From Bacillota bacterium (GTDB taxonomy: Bacteria > Bacillota > Clostridia > Oscillospirales > Acutalibacteraceae), in the NCBI GenBank assembly GCA_023418995.1, contig JAEZYP010000060.1, positions 61,379-125,378 of the forward strand: 64,000 nt of DNA, written 5' to 3'. A program made the position numbers and the translations under genes. The first letter of the stretch is position 1. Each line of letters begins with the position of its first letter. Shown in pieces: positions 1 through 7,287 of this stretch. The notes under the pieces were generated by a model. It had not been told where the DNA came from and made no database searches. It saw only the letters and a program-made list of their open reading frames with translations.

Positions 1-953
1 CCGTAAGCGAGCAGAGTACTCAGCGCGCTGCCGAACACCCCGAAGGAAAGCCAGAATATCAGTATCATAATCAGCAGAAAAATTGGAATCGCGAAGTACT
101 TGTGGGTAAGCACGCTGTCAATTGCCACACTGCGCCGGTGTTCCTTTGACTCCCCCGATTTTACCACAGAATCATGGCAAAGCCTGTCGATAAAGGTATA
201 CCGCATATCCGCCAGGGCAGCCTCCCGGTCGGTGCCTAATTCATGCTCCATTTCTGTAACACTGTGTCCAACCATATCCTTCTCATTTTCAGAAAGACCA
301 AGGGCGTTCATCATAGGCGCGTCGCCCTCCACCAGCTTGGTGGCGGCAAAGCGGGAAGGAACGCCGATCCGCTCCGCGTGATCCTCAACCAGATGGGCAA
401 CGGAGTGAATCGCTCTATGTACCGCGCCGGAGCAGAAATCCTGCCGCTTCGGCAGCTGCTTTGCCTCGGCGGTATTGACGGCGGTTTCGATCAGCTCGTC
501 GATCCCCTCGTTTTTGCTGGCGGAAATCGGAATAACCGGAACCCCAATCTCCTTGCTGAGCTGTTCGATTTTGATGGTTCCGCCATTTGCACGCACTTCG
601 TCCATCATGTTCAGCGCGATTACCATTGGAAGATTCAGTTCGATCAGCTGCATGCTGAGATAAAGGTTGCGCTCTATGTTGGTGGCATCCACAATATTAA
701 TGATTCCGTTCGGATGGTTACTGAGCAAATAATCCCGGGTGACAATCTCTTCGTTCGTATAAGGAGAAAGTGAATAAATGCCCGGAAGGTCAACAACCGT
801 CACACCGCTGTGACCGCGAATTACGCCGTCCTTCCGTTCCACCGTAACGCCCGGGAAGTTTCCCACGTGCTGGTTGGAGCCGGTCAGCTGGTTAAAGAGG
901 GTGGTTTTTCCGCAGTTCTGATTCCCGGCAAGCGCAAAAGTCATTTTGCTCAT
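1..953 (-). CDS. feoB: Ferrous iron transport protein B, N-terminal part (cut by window edge)
   Basis: FeoB is the membrane Fe(II) importer with an N-terminal G-protein domain. About 317 residues are visible and the gene runs off the left edge. The P-loop (GNQNCGKTT, residues 10-18) and the switch II DLPG motif near residue 55 are clear. They are followed by the helical GDI-like region, and the first membrane segment begins near residue 288. The start is the ATG at 951-953, which overlaps the feoA stop as ATGA, so the two are translationally coupled. Upstream feoA and the consensus promoter fit a Feo operon. Identification is secure; only the C-terminal membrane part is unseen. Confidence 0.95.
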   Translation of the reverse strand, partial: MSKMTFALAGNQNCGKTTLFNQLTGSNQHVGNFPGVTVERKDGVIRGHSGVTVVDLPGIYSLSPYTNEEIVTRDYLLSNHPNGIINIVDATNIERNLYLSMQLIELNLPMVIALNMMDEVRANGGTIKIEQLSKEIGVPVIPISASKNEGIDELIETAVNTAEAKQLPKRQDFCSGAVHRAIHSVAHLVEDHAERIGVPSRFAATKLVEGDAPMMNALGLSENEKDMVGHSVTEMEHELGTDREAALADMRYTFIDRLCHDSVVKSGESKEHRRSVAIDSVLTHKYFAIPIFLLIMILIFWLSFGVFGSALSTLLAY

Positions 954-1174
954 GATTCCTCTACCTCTATCTTTTTGGCATCCTCAATACGCAGGGTCAG
1001 CTCGTAGCCCCGTAAATGAATTTCTATCGGGTCTCCCATTGGCGCAACCTTACGCACCATCACCTCCGTACGGGGAGTCAGACCCATATCGAGCAGTCTG
1101 CGGCGCAGCGCCCCTTCCCCGTTCACCGCAAGGATTTTCGATTTTTGACCGATCTTCAATTCATTCAGCGTCAT
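950..1174 (-). CDS. feoA: Ferrous iron transport protein A
   Basis: FeoA is a small cytoplasmic SH3-like protein needed for FeoB function. The product is 74 residues, typical for the family, with the usual pattern of an LLDMGLTPRTEV-like core followed by a Gly-Asp-Pro-Ile turn. I chose the ATG at 1174 because AAGAGGCTGG lies just upstream. An in-frame ATG farther upstream would read back through the leader and the promoter. It overlaps feoB by four bases. Confidence 0.93.
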   Translation of the reverse strand: MTLNELKIGQKSKILAVNGEGALRRRLLDMGLTPRTEVMVRKVAPMGDPIEIHLRGYELTLRIEDAKKIEVEES

Positions 1175-1201
1175 ATACCAGCCTCTTATCATTAATATCG
1201 T

Positions 1202-1255
1202 GTTAGCTGTTGCTAACTTTACTTTTATTGTATGTTTTCGTGCCGGGTTTGTCAA
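1202..1255 (-). promoter_or_regulatory. feoAB promoter with a palindrome at the start site
   Basis: On the minus strand TTGACA (1250-1255) and TACAAT (1227-1232) are separated by exactly 17 bp. A perfect 6-bp inverted repeat, GTTAGC-AACA-GCTAAC, occupies 1202-1217, just downstream of the predicted start near 1220. Its position suits a repressor operator, and iron-dependent DtxR/MntR-type repressors commonly control feo operons. The regulator is inferred, not shown. Confidence 0.7.
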
Positions 1256-1421
1256 TGACAAATCAGACGTTTTGCCATATATTATCCCGGTATATTTGTT
1301 TTAAATTACATAGTAAGTGATGCATTGTTCCGCTCCATCTCTATAATTTATCCTGTGTTTTGCTTTCGAAATTCATCTGTTTGGGCTTGTTGATGATTCT
1401 TAATAAAATAATTCCTAAACA

Positions 1422-1450
1422 TTGACAAAGGAAAAACGTTATGTTAACAT
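1422..1450 (+). promoter_or_regulatory. Promoter of the ABC-F leader transcript
   Basis: TTGACA at 1422-1427, a 17-bp spacer and TAACAT at 1445-1450. Transcription would start near 1457, leaving a leader of about 355 nt before the ABC-F start codon. Confidence 0.7.
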
Positions 1451-1481
1451 ACGTATGAAAACAGTCAAGGAGATTACACTT

Positions 1482-1610
1482 ATGGGTTTATATAAAAAAG
1501 ATCATCCCAAGAACAGAATCAGCTCTGTGCAATTGAATCCGATGAAGCATTGTACAGAGCATGGCAGAATTTACAAGCGCTTTATATTCATCGGGAAATC
1601 TGAGCAATAG
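1482..1610 (+). CDS. Possible 42-residue upstream ORF in the ABC-F leader
   Basis: The ATG at 1482 follows AAGGAGA (1467-1473) at good spacing and gives a basic 42-residue peptide. It lies wholly inside the leader transcript. An 11-of-12 bp inverted repeat (GCTCTGTGCAAT / ATTGTACAGAGC, about 1521-1560) sits within it, so the ORF may serve as a translated sensor rather than a functional protein. No family recognised. Confidence 0.4.
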   Translation: MGLYKKDHPKNRISSVQLNPMKHCTEHGRIYKRFIFIGKSEQ

Positions 1611-1621
1611 GACGGAAGGCT

Positions 1622-1660
1622 ATGAAAAAGCCATTCGTATATTGCTTGTTTTCCCGTTGA
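1622..1660 (+). CDS. Leader peptide of 12 residues
   Basis: A short ORF, MKKPFVYCLFSR, starts at the ATG at 1622 behind GGAAGG and stops just before a strong terminator hairpin. Its ribosome site and start codon (AAGGCTATG, 1616-1624) are repeated exactly in the 5' arm of that terminator. Both copies can therefore pair with the same 3' arm. This is the layout expected for ribosome-mediated attenuation of an antibiotic-resistance ABC-F gene. Confidence 0.5.
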   Translation: MKKPFVYCLFSR

Positions 1661-1672
1661 TATTTTGTATGT

Positions 1673-1715
1673 AAAAGGCTATGGACAATGTTTTGTCCAT
1701 AGCCTTTTGTTATTA
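1673..1715 (+). terminator. Leader terminator 1 before the ABC-F gene
   Basis: A perfect 16-bp stem (1673-1688 with 1693-1708), a 4-nt loop, and a T-rich end. The 3' arm can alternatively pair with the leader-peptide start region at 1616-1624, giving two exclusive structures. Confidence 0.8.
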
Positions 1716-1740
1716 TTTGGAACTAATAATTCCTGAGTTC

Positions 1741-1786
1741 AGCAGAAGGCGTATGCGATTTTCGTATTATGTCTTCTGCTTTTTTG
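1741..1786 (+). terminator. Leader terminator 2 before the ABC-F gene
   Basis: AGCAGAAG (1741-1748) pairs with CTTCTGCT (1773-1780), with a weaker inner stem, and is followed by TTTTTG. It is a second intrinsic terminator directly upstream of the ABC-F ribosome site, so the leader holds tandem attenuators. Confidence 0.65.
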
Positions 1787-1812
1787 TTTAGTAAGAGAAA
1801 GGATTTGTTATT

Positions 1813-3363
1813 ATGAGTTTACTGAAAATTACCGGATTATCCCATTCCTTTGGAGATAACCCGCTGTTTAAGGACGCTGCGCTGTCCCTCCACAGAGGAG
1901 AACATATCGGCATCGTTGGCCAGAACGGAGCCGGAAAAAGTACCCTGATCAAAATCTGCACGGAGCAGATTAGCCCGGACGCCGGTCAGATATCCTGGCA
2001 ACCGAAAATCGTAATTGGTTATTTGGATCAGTATGCCGAAATAGATTTGAGCCTGACCATGAAAAGCTTCCTGCAATCGGCGTTTTCGCGGCTCTATGAA
2101 ATTGAGGAGAAAATGAACGAATTCTATAACCGCGCCTCACACGGCGAAACGGACGTTTTGGAACTGGCGGCACACTGTCAGGAACAGCTGGAACTGCATG
2201 ATTTTTACTCGGTCGATACACAGATACAGCAGGTCGCGTCCGGCTTGGGTCTGCTTTCCATTGGATTGGATCGCCCGATTGCGCAGATGAGCGGCGGACA
2301 ACGCGCAAAGGTGATTCTCGCAAAGCTGCTTCTGGAAAAGCCCGACGTTCTGCTGCTAGACGAGCCGACTAATTTTTTGGACAAGGAACATATCGCATGG
2401 CTTGCGGCATACCTTTCGGGTATTCCGAACGCTTTTATGGTTGTTTCTCACGACCATAGCTTTCTGGAAAAAATCGCAACCCGAATTTGCGATATCGACA
2501 ACGAAAAAATCACAAAGTATTACGGCACATATTCAGAATTTTTGAAGAAGAAAGCCCTTTTGAGAGAGGATTATATCCGGCAGTTCTCCGCCCAGCAAAA
2601 AGAAATCAAAAAAACCGAGGAGTTTATCCGAAAAAACATTGCGGGGCGAAAATCAAAAATGGCGAGGGGCAGACAAAAACAACTGGATCGCCTTGATAAG
2701 ATGGAGGCACTGGAGCAGAAGGAAATCAAACCGTCTTTCCATTTTGCCGAACTTCCGTCAACCCAAACAGAGCATTTGCGTGTGAAGCGTCTGTCCGTAG
2801 GGTATCATTATTCTATTTTATCCGAGCTTGATTTCTCCGTCAAAGGCGGGCAGAAGGTTGTGATTACGGGCTTCAACGGAATCGGCAAATCTACACTGCT
2901 GAAAACATTGGTGAACCAGATTCCGGCTTTCCATGGAAGCCTCTCTTTCTCCGAACAGGTAGCGATCGGATATTTTGAACAGGATTTGCTTTGGGCGGAC
3001 GGAACACTAACCCCGATCCAAATCATCTCCGAAGCCTTTCCTTCTCTTGCAGTCAAGGAGGTGCGGAAACACCTCGCCCGCTGCGGAATTTCCAGCAAGC
3101 ACGCTTTGCAGGCGATTGAGACCTTGAGCGGCGGCGAACAGGCAAAAGTCAAAATGTGTTTGCTCACCCTGAAGCCCTGCAATTTTCTGATTATGGACGA
3201 ACCTACAAACCACCTTGATCTACAGGCCAAAGAATCCCTGCGGGCAGCCTTATCCGCTTTTTCCGGCACGGTGCTTCTGGTTTCACACGAGGAAGCCTTC
3301 TACCGGGATTGGGCAAAGAGAGTCATTCCTATTGAAAAATTCAATAGAAGAAAACAGGACTAA
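1813..3363 (+). CDS. ABC-F family ATPase, probable ribosome-protection protein
   Basis: Two ABC domains lie in one 516-residue chain without membrane segments. Domain 1 has Walker A GQNGAGKST (36-44), signature SGGQ (160-163) and Walker B LLLDEPTN. Domain 2 has GFNGIGKST (near 353-361), signature SGGEQ (439-443) and MDEPTNHLD. A basic, charged linker (about 245-310) joins them, as in ABC-F proteins that enter the ribosomal E site. The length fits clostridial antibiotic-resistance ABC-F proteins. The attenuator leader with short ORFs supports inducible antibiotic protection over a housekeeping role, but this is inference. Substrate class (lincosamide, pleuromutilin, streptogramin A or other) cannot be read from sequence. 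Confidence 0.85.
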   Translation: MSLLKITGLSHSFGDNPLFKDAALSLHRGEHIGIVGQNGAGKSTLIKICTEQISPDAGQISWQPKIVIGYLDQYAEIDLSLTMKSFLQSAFSRLYEIEEKMNEFYNRASHGETDVLELAAHCQEQLELHDFYSVDTQIQQVASGLGLLSIGLDRPIAQMSGGQRAKVILAKLLLEKPDVLLLDEPTNFLDKEHIAWLAAYLSGIPNAFMVVSHDHSFLEKIATRICDIDNEKITKYYGTYSEFLKKKALLREDYIRQFSAQQKEIKKTEEFIRKNIAGRKSKMARGRQKQLDRLDKMEALEQKEIKPSFHFAELPSTQTEHLRVKRLSVGYHYSILSELDFSVKGGQKVVITGFNGIGKSTLLKTLVNQIPAFHGSLSFSEQVAIGYFEQDLLWADGTLTPIQIISEAFPSLAVKEVRKHLARCGISSKHALQAIETLSGGEQAKVKMCLLTLKPCNFLIMDEPTNHLDLQAKESLRAALSAFSGTVLLVSHEEAFYRDWAKRVIPIEKFNRRKQD

Positions 3364-3474
3364 GCGAGCCGCAAACCGTAAAAAAATGCGCCTTGAACGG
3401 GTTTATCGGCCCAGTCAAAACGCATTTTCTGTTTATGATTCTGAGTGTGGAATATTCACGGCAGCTGCGGTCTC

Positions 3475-4431
3475 TCAAAGGTCAATGGAACGAAGCACCT
3501 TTTTAATTGCGTCCGCCGAGGCGAGGAGCTTTTGCTGTTCCTCATCGTTCAGGGGGATATCCAGGACCTTTTTGACCCCCCTGCTTCCCACGATCGTCGG
3601 AACGCCCATACAGATATCACTCAGGCCGTAATGTCCCTCAATCAAGCTGGAAATGGGCAGAACCGAATGCTCATCGCGCAGAATACATTCCGCGATACGG
3701 CGAACCGCCATCGCGATTCCGTAGTAGGTTGCGCCTTTTCGTTCAATGATATGGTACGCGCTGTCCCGCACGCCTTCATAGAGCCGCTGCATTGTCTCCA
3801 TGTGCTTAAACTCACCGCACTGTTCACAGAAATGGTTCAGCTCAATACCGGAAACGTTCGCGCTGCTCCAAACCGCCAGTTCGCTGTCGCCGTGCTCCCC
3901 GATAATGAACGCGTGCACGCTCCTGCTGTCCACATCAAGGTGCCGGCTGAGCAGATATTTCAGCCGCGCGGTATCTAGAACCGTTCCCGAACCGATGACC
4001 CGGTTGGAGGGAAATCCAGAAAGCTTGAGGGCGGCATAGGTCAGAATATCCACCGGATTGGAAACAATAAGCAGAATTCCTTCGCAGGCTCTTTTCTGGA
4101 TCTCGGGGATGATTTTTTTCAGGATTGCGACGTTCTTGTGTACCAAATCCAGACGCGTTTCCTCCGGCTTCTGGTTCGCGCCCGCGGTAATGATAATCAG
4201 GCCGCAGTCCGCGATATCATCGTAGCTCCCCGCGTAAATCTCCATTGGCCGCGCGAACGGCATTCCGTGGCTCAGGTCCATTGCCTCGCCCTCGGCTTTC
4301 GCCTGATTCGCGTCAATCAGCACCAGCTCAGAAAACAGCCCGCTCTCCACAAGACTGAACGCGGAGCTGGCGCCGACAAAGCCGCAGCCGATCATTGCAC
4401 ATTTTCTGATATTTACCATTCCTGTCACCAT
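3475..4431 (-). CDS. ldh: L-lactate dehydrogenase
   Basis: NAD-dependent interconversion of pyruvate and L-lactate in the cytoplasm. The Rossmann GCGFVGAS motif is at the N-terminus. The substrate-specificity loop GANQKPEETR carries Gln rather than the Arg of malate dehydrogenases. The catalytic EHGDSE and the NPVD segment are present. Length of about 315 residues is normal. Starts at 4431 (MVTG) and 4419 (MVNIRK) are both possible; a purine-rich stretch precedes the first. It stands alone between the ABC-F gene and the aminopeptidase, both separated by short gaps. Confidence 0.93.
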   Translation of the reverse strand: MVTGMVNIRKCAMIGCGFVGASSAFSLVESGLFSELVLIDANQAKAEGEAMDLSHGMPFARPMEIYAGSYDDIADCGLIIITAGANQKPEETRLDLVHKNVAILKKIIPEIQKRACEGILLIVSNPVDILTYAALKLSGFPSNRVIGSGTVLDTARLKYLLSRHLDVDSRSVHAFIIGEHGDSELAVWSSANVSGIELNHFCEQCGEFKHMETMQRLYEGVRDSAYHIIERKGATYYGIAMAVRRIAECILRDEHSVLPISSLIEGHYGLSDICMGVPTIVGSRGVKKVLDIPLNDEEQQKLLASADAIKKVLRSIDL

Positions 4432-4458
4432 CTTTCTTTTTTTCAACACTGCTAACGG

Positions 4459-5694
4459 TCAAATTACAAAATTACCGTTCCGAAACAAATCAACGTTTTT
4501 GCCGTCCTGTGTCGTCCCGACGATATTCATGTCCGCGCTGCCAAACATGAAATCGCAGTGAATTTTCGAGTGGTTGGACCCGATTTTGTCCAGCTCCTCC
4601 CGTTTCATATCGGAGCCGTTTTTCACCGTATCCGGATAGGATTCCCCCAGTGCCAGATGGCAGGAGGCATTTTCGTCAAAGAGCGTATTCAGAAACAGAA
4701 TTCCCAATTTAGAAATTGGAGAATCATAGGGAATCAGCGCTACTTCGCCCAGATACCGGCTGCCCTCATCGAAATTCAGCAGGTTTTTCAGACTTTCCTC
4801 TTCTTTCTCCGCGTGATAATCAACGACCTTGCCTTCTTTGAAATCCAGCCAAAAGCCTTCAATCATTTTCCCCTGATATACCAGTGGCTTCGTGGCGAAC
4901 ACCCTGCCGTTAACGCCGAATTTATGCGGCATGGTGAACGCTTCCTCAGTGGGCATATTAGGATTGAAAACCGCACCATTCTTCGCTTTGTCACAGCCAC
5001 CCGACCAAATATGATTTTCAACCAGCTCCAGGTTTAAATCCGTACCCATAGAATTGGTAAAATGCAGGGATTTAAAATGAAACTGGTTGAGCACCTTGCA
5101 GTGATGCGCCAACTCCTGATTATGCTTCTGCCACTCTGCTATCGGGTCGTTCTCCTCTGTAATTCGGACACTCGCGCAGACCGCTTTCCACAGCTCTTCC
5201 AGCGCCTTTTCATCGTCGAGCTCAGGGAACACCTTTTTCGCCCAGCTGACCGTAGGAATCGCAACAATCGACCATTGACCGTGGTTGCTCAGCGTGTAGT
5301 ACTCAAACGGCTCAAAGGCGGTTTCTCTCGCCATTCTCGCCGCCTGCAGCTTGTCGCCGCTGATATCCGCAAGCAAGCCGGGGGTTGCGGATTCAATATA
5401 TAAAAAGCAGCATTTCTGATCGATATTATTTCGCTTTTGTTCCACCTTCCAGGGGGCAATATGGGTAAGTGCCTCGGTACTCTCATGCTGATACGCCAGT
5501 TTGGTCACCAGCTCGTCGTTCCAGTTCACCTGAACCTCACCCGCTCCCGCCTGATACGCTTCTTCGACGCACAGCCGGACAAAATAAGCGCAATCCACCG
5601 AAGCGGAGATCACGATCAGTTGAGCCTTTTGCACATTGGCGCCGACTTGAACCGCAAGCCGGGCATATTTTCGCAAGATGTTTTCTGAAATCAT
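4459..5694 (-). CDS. Aminopeptidase, M29 (AmpS/PepS) family
   Basis: Cytoplasmic metallo-aminopeptidase of 411 residues that trims N-terminal residues from peptides. Features typical of M29 are the N-terminal ENILRKYARLAV start, conserved Glu-rich segments in the C-terminal half (for example the EVALIPYDSPIS region) and the C-terminal HCDFMFGSADM block with a metal-binding His/Asp. The ATG at 5694 was chosen because AGAGGGAAG sits five bases upstream; a longer in-frame start lacks a ribosome site. The substrate range is unknown. Confidence 0.9.
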   Translation of the reverse strand: MISENILRKYARLAVQVGANVQKAQLIVISASVDCAYFVRLCVEEAYQAGAGEVQVNWNDELVTKLAYQHESTEALTHIAPWKVEQKRNNIDQKCCFLYIESATPGLLADISGDKLQAARMARETAFEPFEYYTLSNHGQWSIVAIPTVSWAKKVFPELDDEKALEELWKAVCASVRITEENDPIAEWQKHNQELAHHCKVLNQFHFKSLHFTNSMGTDLNLELVENHIWSGGCDKAKNGAVFNPNMPTEEAFTMPHKFGVNGRVFATKPLVYQGKMIEGFWLDFKEGKVVDYHAEKEEESLKNLLNFDEGSRYLGEVALIPYDSPISKLGILFLNTLFDENASCHLALGESYPDTVKNGSDMKREELDKIGSNHSKIHCDFMFGSADMNIVGTTQDGKNVDLFRNGNFVI

Positions 5695-5774
5695 TTTCTT
5701 CCCTCTATTCTTTCTATGAAGCATAATATTAATTTGCATCGTTCCCATTGTAATTATACTTCCCTAGGCACTCT

Positions 5775-6437
5775 CTAATTCCAGCCCTGTTTTTGCAGGG
5801 TCTTCGCCAGCGCTCCGAGCTTTGCCCTGCGCTCCCTGTAATCCGGCAGAAGGCTTTGCACCAGCCGCCAGAAATTTGCGGAATGGTTATGCTCCACCGT
5901 ATGCGCCAACTCGTGAACGATTACATAATCGACCAGCGCCGGTTCGGCGAGAATGAGCTTCCACGAAAAATTCAGCTTGTTTTTCCCGGAGCAGGAGCCC
6001 CAATAGGTATTGGACTTTCCGATTCGCACCCCCGTGTGCGTCCAACCCGTCAGGCCGGAAAAATAAGAAACCCGCCCCGAAAGATATTTTTCAGCAAGTG
6101 CTTGGTAAAGCCGGATGAGTTCTTTCTTCCGGTTCTCCGGGGAATCCGAACAAAGAACGAATTGATTTCCGTCAAACATAGTCCGGCTCCCAAAAAGCAC
6201 CGGGTACTCCCTACCCAGCAGGGGCAGCGCGGAACCTTCCACAATTTCAAATTCCCTGTGCTCCGCAAGCTCCGCCATTTGGTCGGATTTTTCCCGAATC
6301 CAATTCCGCCTGCTTTGCACAAAGGCTTCAATTGTAGCGTTTGCCATTTTTAGCGGCGCACGGATGACCACACTGCCGCCCCTTTGGACGCAGATTGCCA
6401 GCGTTTTTCGCCGGGAACGGATGAGCTGATACTCCAT
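5775..6437 (-). CDS. YgjP-type (DUF45) zinc metallopeptidase-like protein
   Basis: A 220-residue soluble protein with HELAH at 175-179 followed by a NHS-x-FW motif that supplies the third zinc ligand, the hallmark of the YgjP/WLM-related M48-like group. Homologues are intracellular and their substrates poorly known. It begins one base after the stop of the AlkD-like gene at 6439, so both are probably made from one mRNA. A repair-linked proteolytic role would be speculation from this pairing. Confidence 0.88.
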   Translation of the reverse strand: MEYQLIRSRRKTLAICVQRGGSVVIRAPLKMANATIEAFVQSRRNWIREKSDQMAELAEHREFEIVEGSALPLLGREYPVLFGSRTMFDGNQFVLCSDSPENRKKELIRLYQALAEKYLSGRVSYFSGLTGWTHTGVRIGKSNTYWGSCSGKNKLNFSWKLILAEPALVDYVIVHELAHTVEHNHSANFWRLVQSLLPDYRERRAKLGALAKTLQKQGWN

Positions 6438-6438
6438 G

Positions 6439-7152
6439 TCACTTCCCCTTACGCTTCATGGAGCGAATTACGGTCTTTGTCGCATCGTCCACCCGGTAGG
6501 ATTCCACGATTTTCTGCAGCGCTTTATTGTACGTCCAGTCATCCAGTCCGGGCGTCTCCAAATAACGCATTGTTTTCTCCGGATACTTGACAAAGCAAAC
6601 GGACAACGCCCACGCAACCGCCATTTTTACATAATATCCGTCATGACGAATGTGATAGTAAACCTCCAGTACCTCGTCGATATACTCGTCGGTCAGAAAA
6701 AAATCCATCAGCATAACAACGGCGAAGCGAAGGTCAAATTCTTTGGTACTGTTCCAATAGGTCTTTAAAAAAGAGTACACTTTATCTCTGTTTTTCTGCG
6801 TGAATTTAAAACTGGAGCAGCAAACATCACACACAGCCCAGTTATCCAACTTGGGTACAAACACAGTAAGGCGCTCCAACGCCTCGGTAACCTCCATTTT
6901 TGCGTAGCCGATGACCAATCCCTGCAGCATGATTTCCTCCATACTGTCGTCTCTTGCTTCGGAAAGATAGACCCTCCAGTCCCCTTTGGCAAGCTGCTTT
7001 GCCAGGTCACGCAGCTTGGGCACGCGAACGCCGAGAATGTTTTTGACCCCGGGGACTATTTTGCTCTGAATCCTTAAATAAGGCTCGTCCGCCAGCGATT
7101 TAATATAGCTGACAAGAGCCTGATAATCAGAATATTGAAAGCTGCTCTCCAT
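6439..7152 (-). CDS. DNA alkylation repair protein, AlkD-like
   Basis: A 237-residue all-helical protein with the HEAT-like repeats of the AlkD family, DNA glycosylases that remove bulky or cationic alkylated bases without flipping them. The conserved GVRVPKLR segment near the N-terminus and the DNWAVCD block near the middle are typical of the family. It is the first gene of a two-gene unit with the YgjP-type protein. Catalytic activity in this subfamily is not certain. Confidence 0.88.
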   Translation of the reverse strand: MESSFQYSDYQALVSYIKSLADEPYLRIQSKIVPGVKNILGVRVPKLRDLAKQLAKGDWRVYLSEARDDSMEEIMLQGLVIGYAKMEVTEALERLTVFVPKLDNWAVCDVCCSSFKFTQKNRDKVYSFLKTYWNSTKEFDLRFAVVMLMDFFLTDEYIDEVLEVYYHIRHDGYYVKMAVAWALSVCFVKYPEKTMRYLETPGLDDWTYNKALQKIVESYRVDDATKTVIRSMKRKGK

Positions 7153-7210
7153 TTTATTTCCCCCGTCATTTTTGGATTATTAAGGTAAAATTATTATAAT
7201 CTGAATCCCT

Positions 7211-7257
7211 AAAAAACACAACAGCCGCCCGCAAAAGCGGACGGCTGTTGTTGTTTT
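7211..7257. terminator. Bidirectional terminator
   Basis: A 14-bp stem with one mismatch (7219-7232 with 7237-7250) and AAAA loop, flanked by an A-run on the left and a T-run on the right. It lies upstream of the alkD-like gene and downstream of nothing convergent on the plus strand, so it may insulate the two minus-strand operons. Confidence 0.75.
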
Positions 7258-7287
7258 TGGCGGCGTGGCCTTATTGGCAGACCTGTA

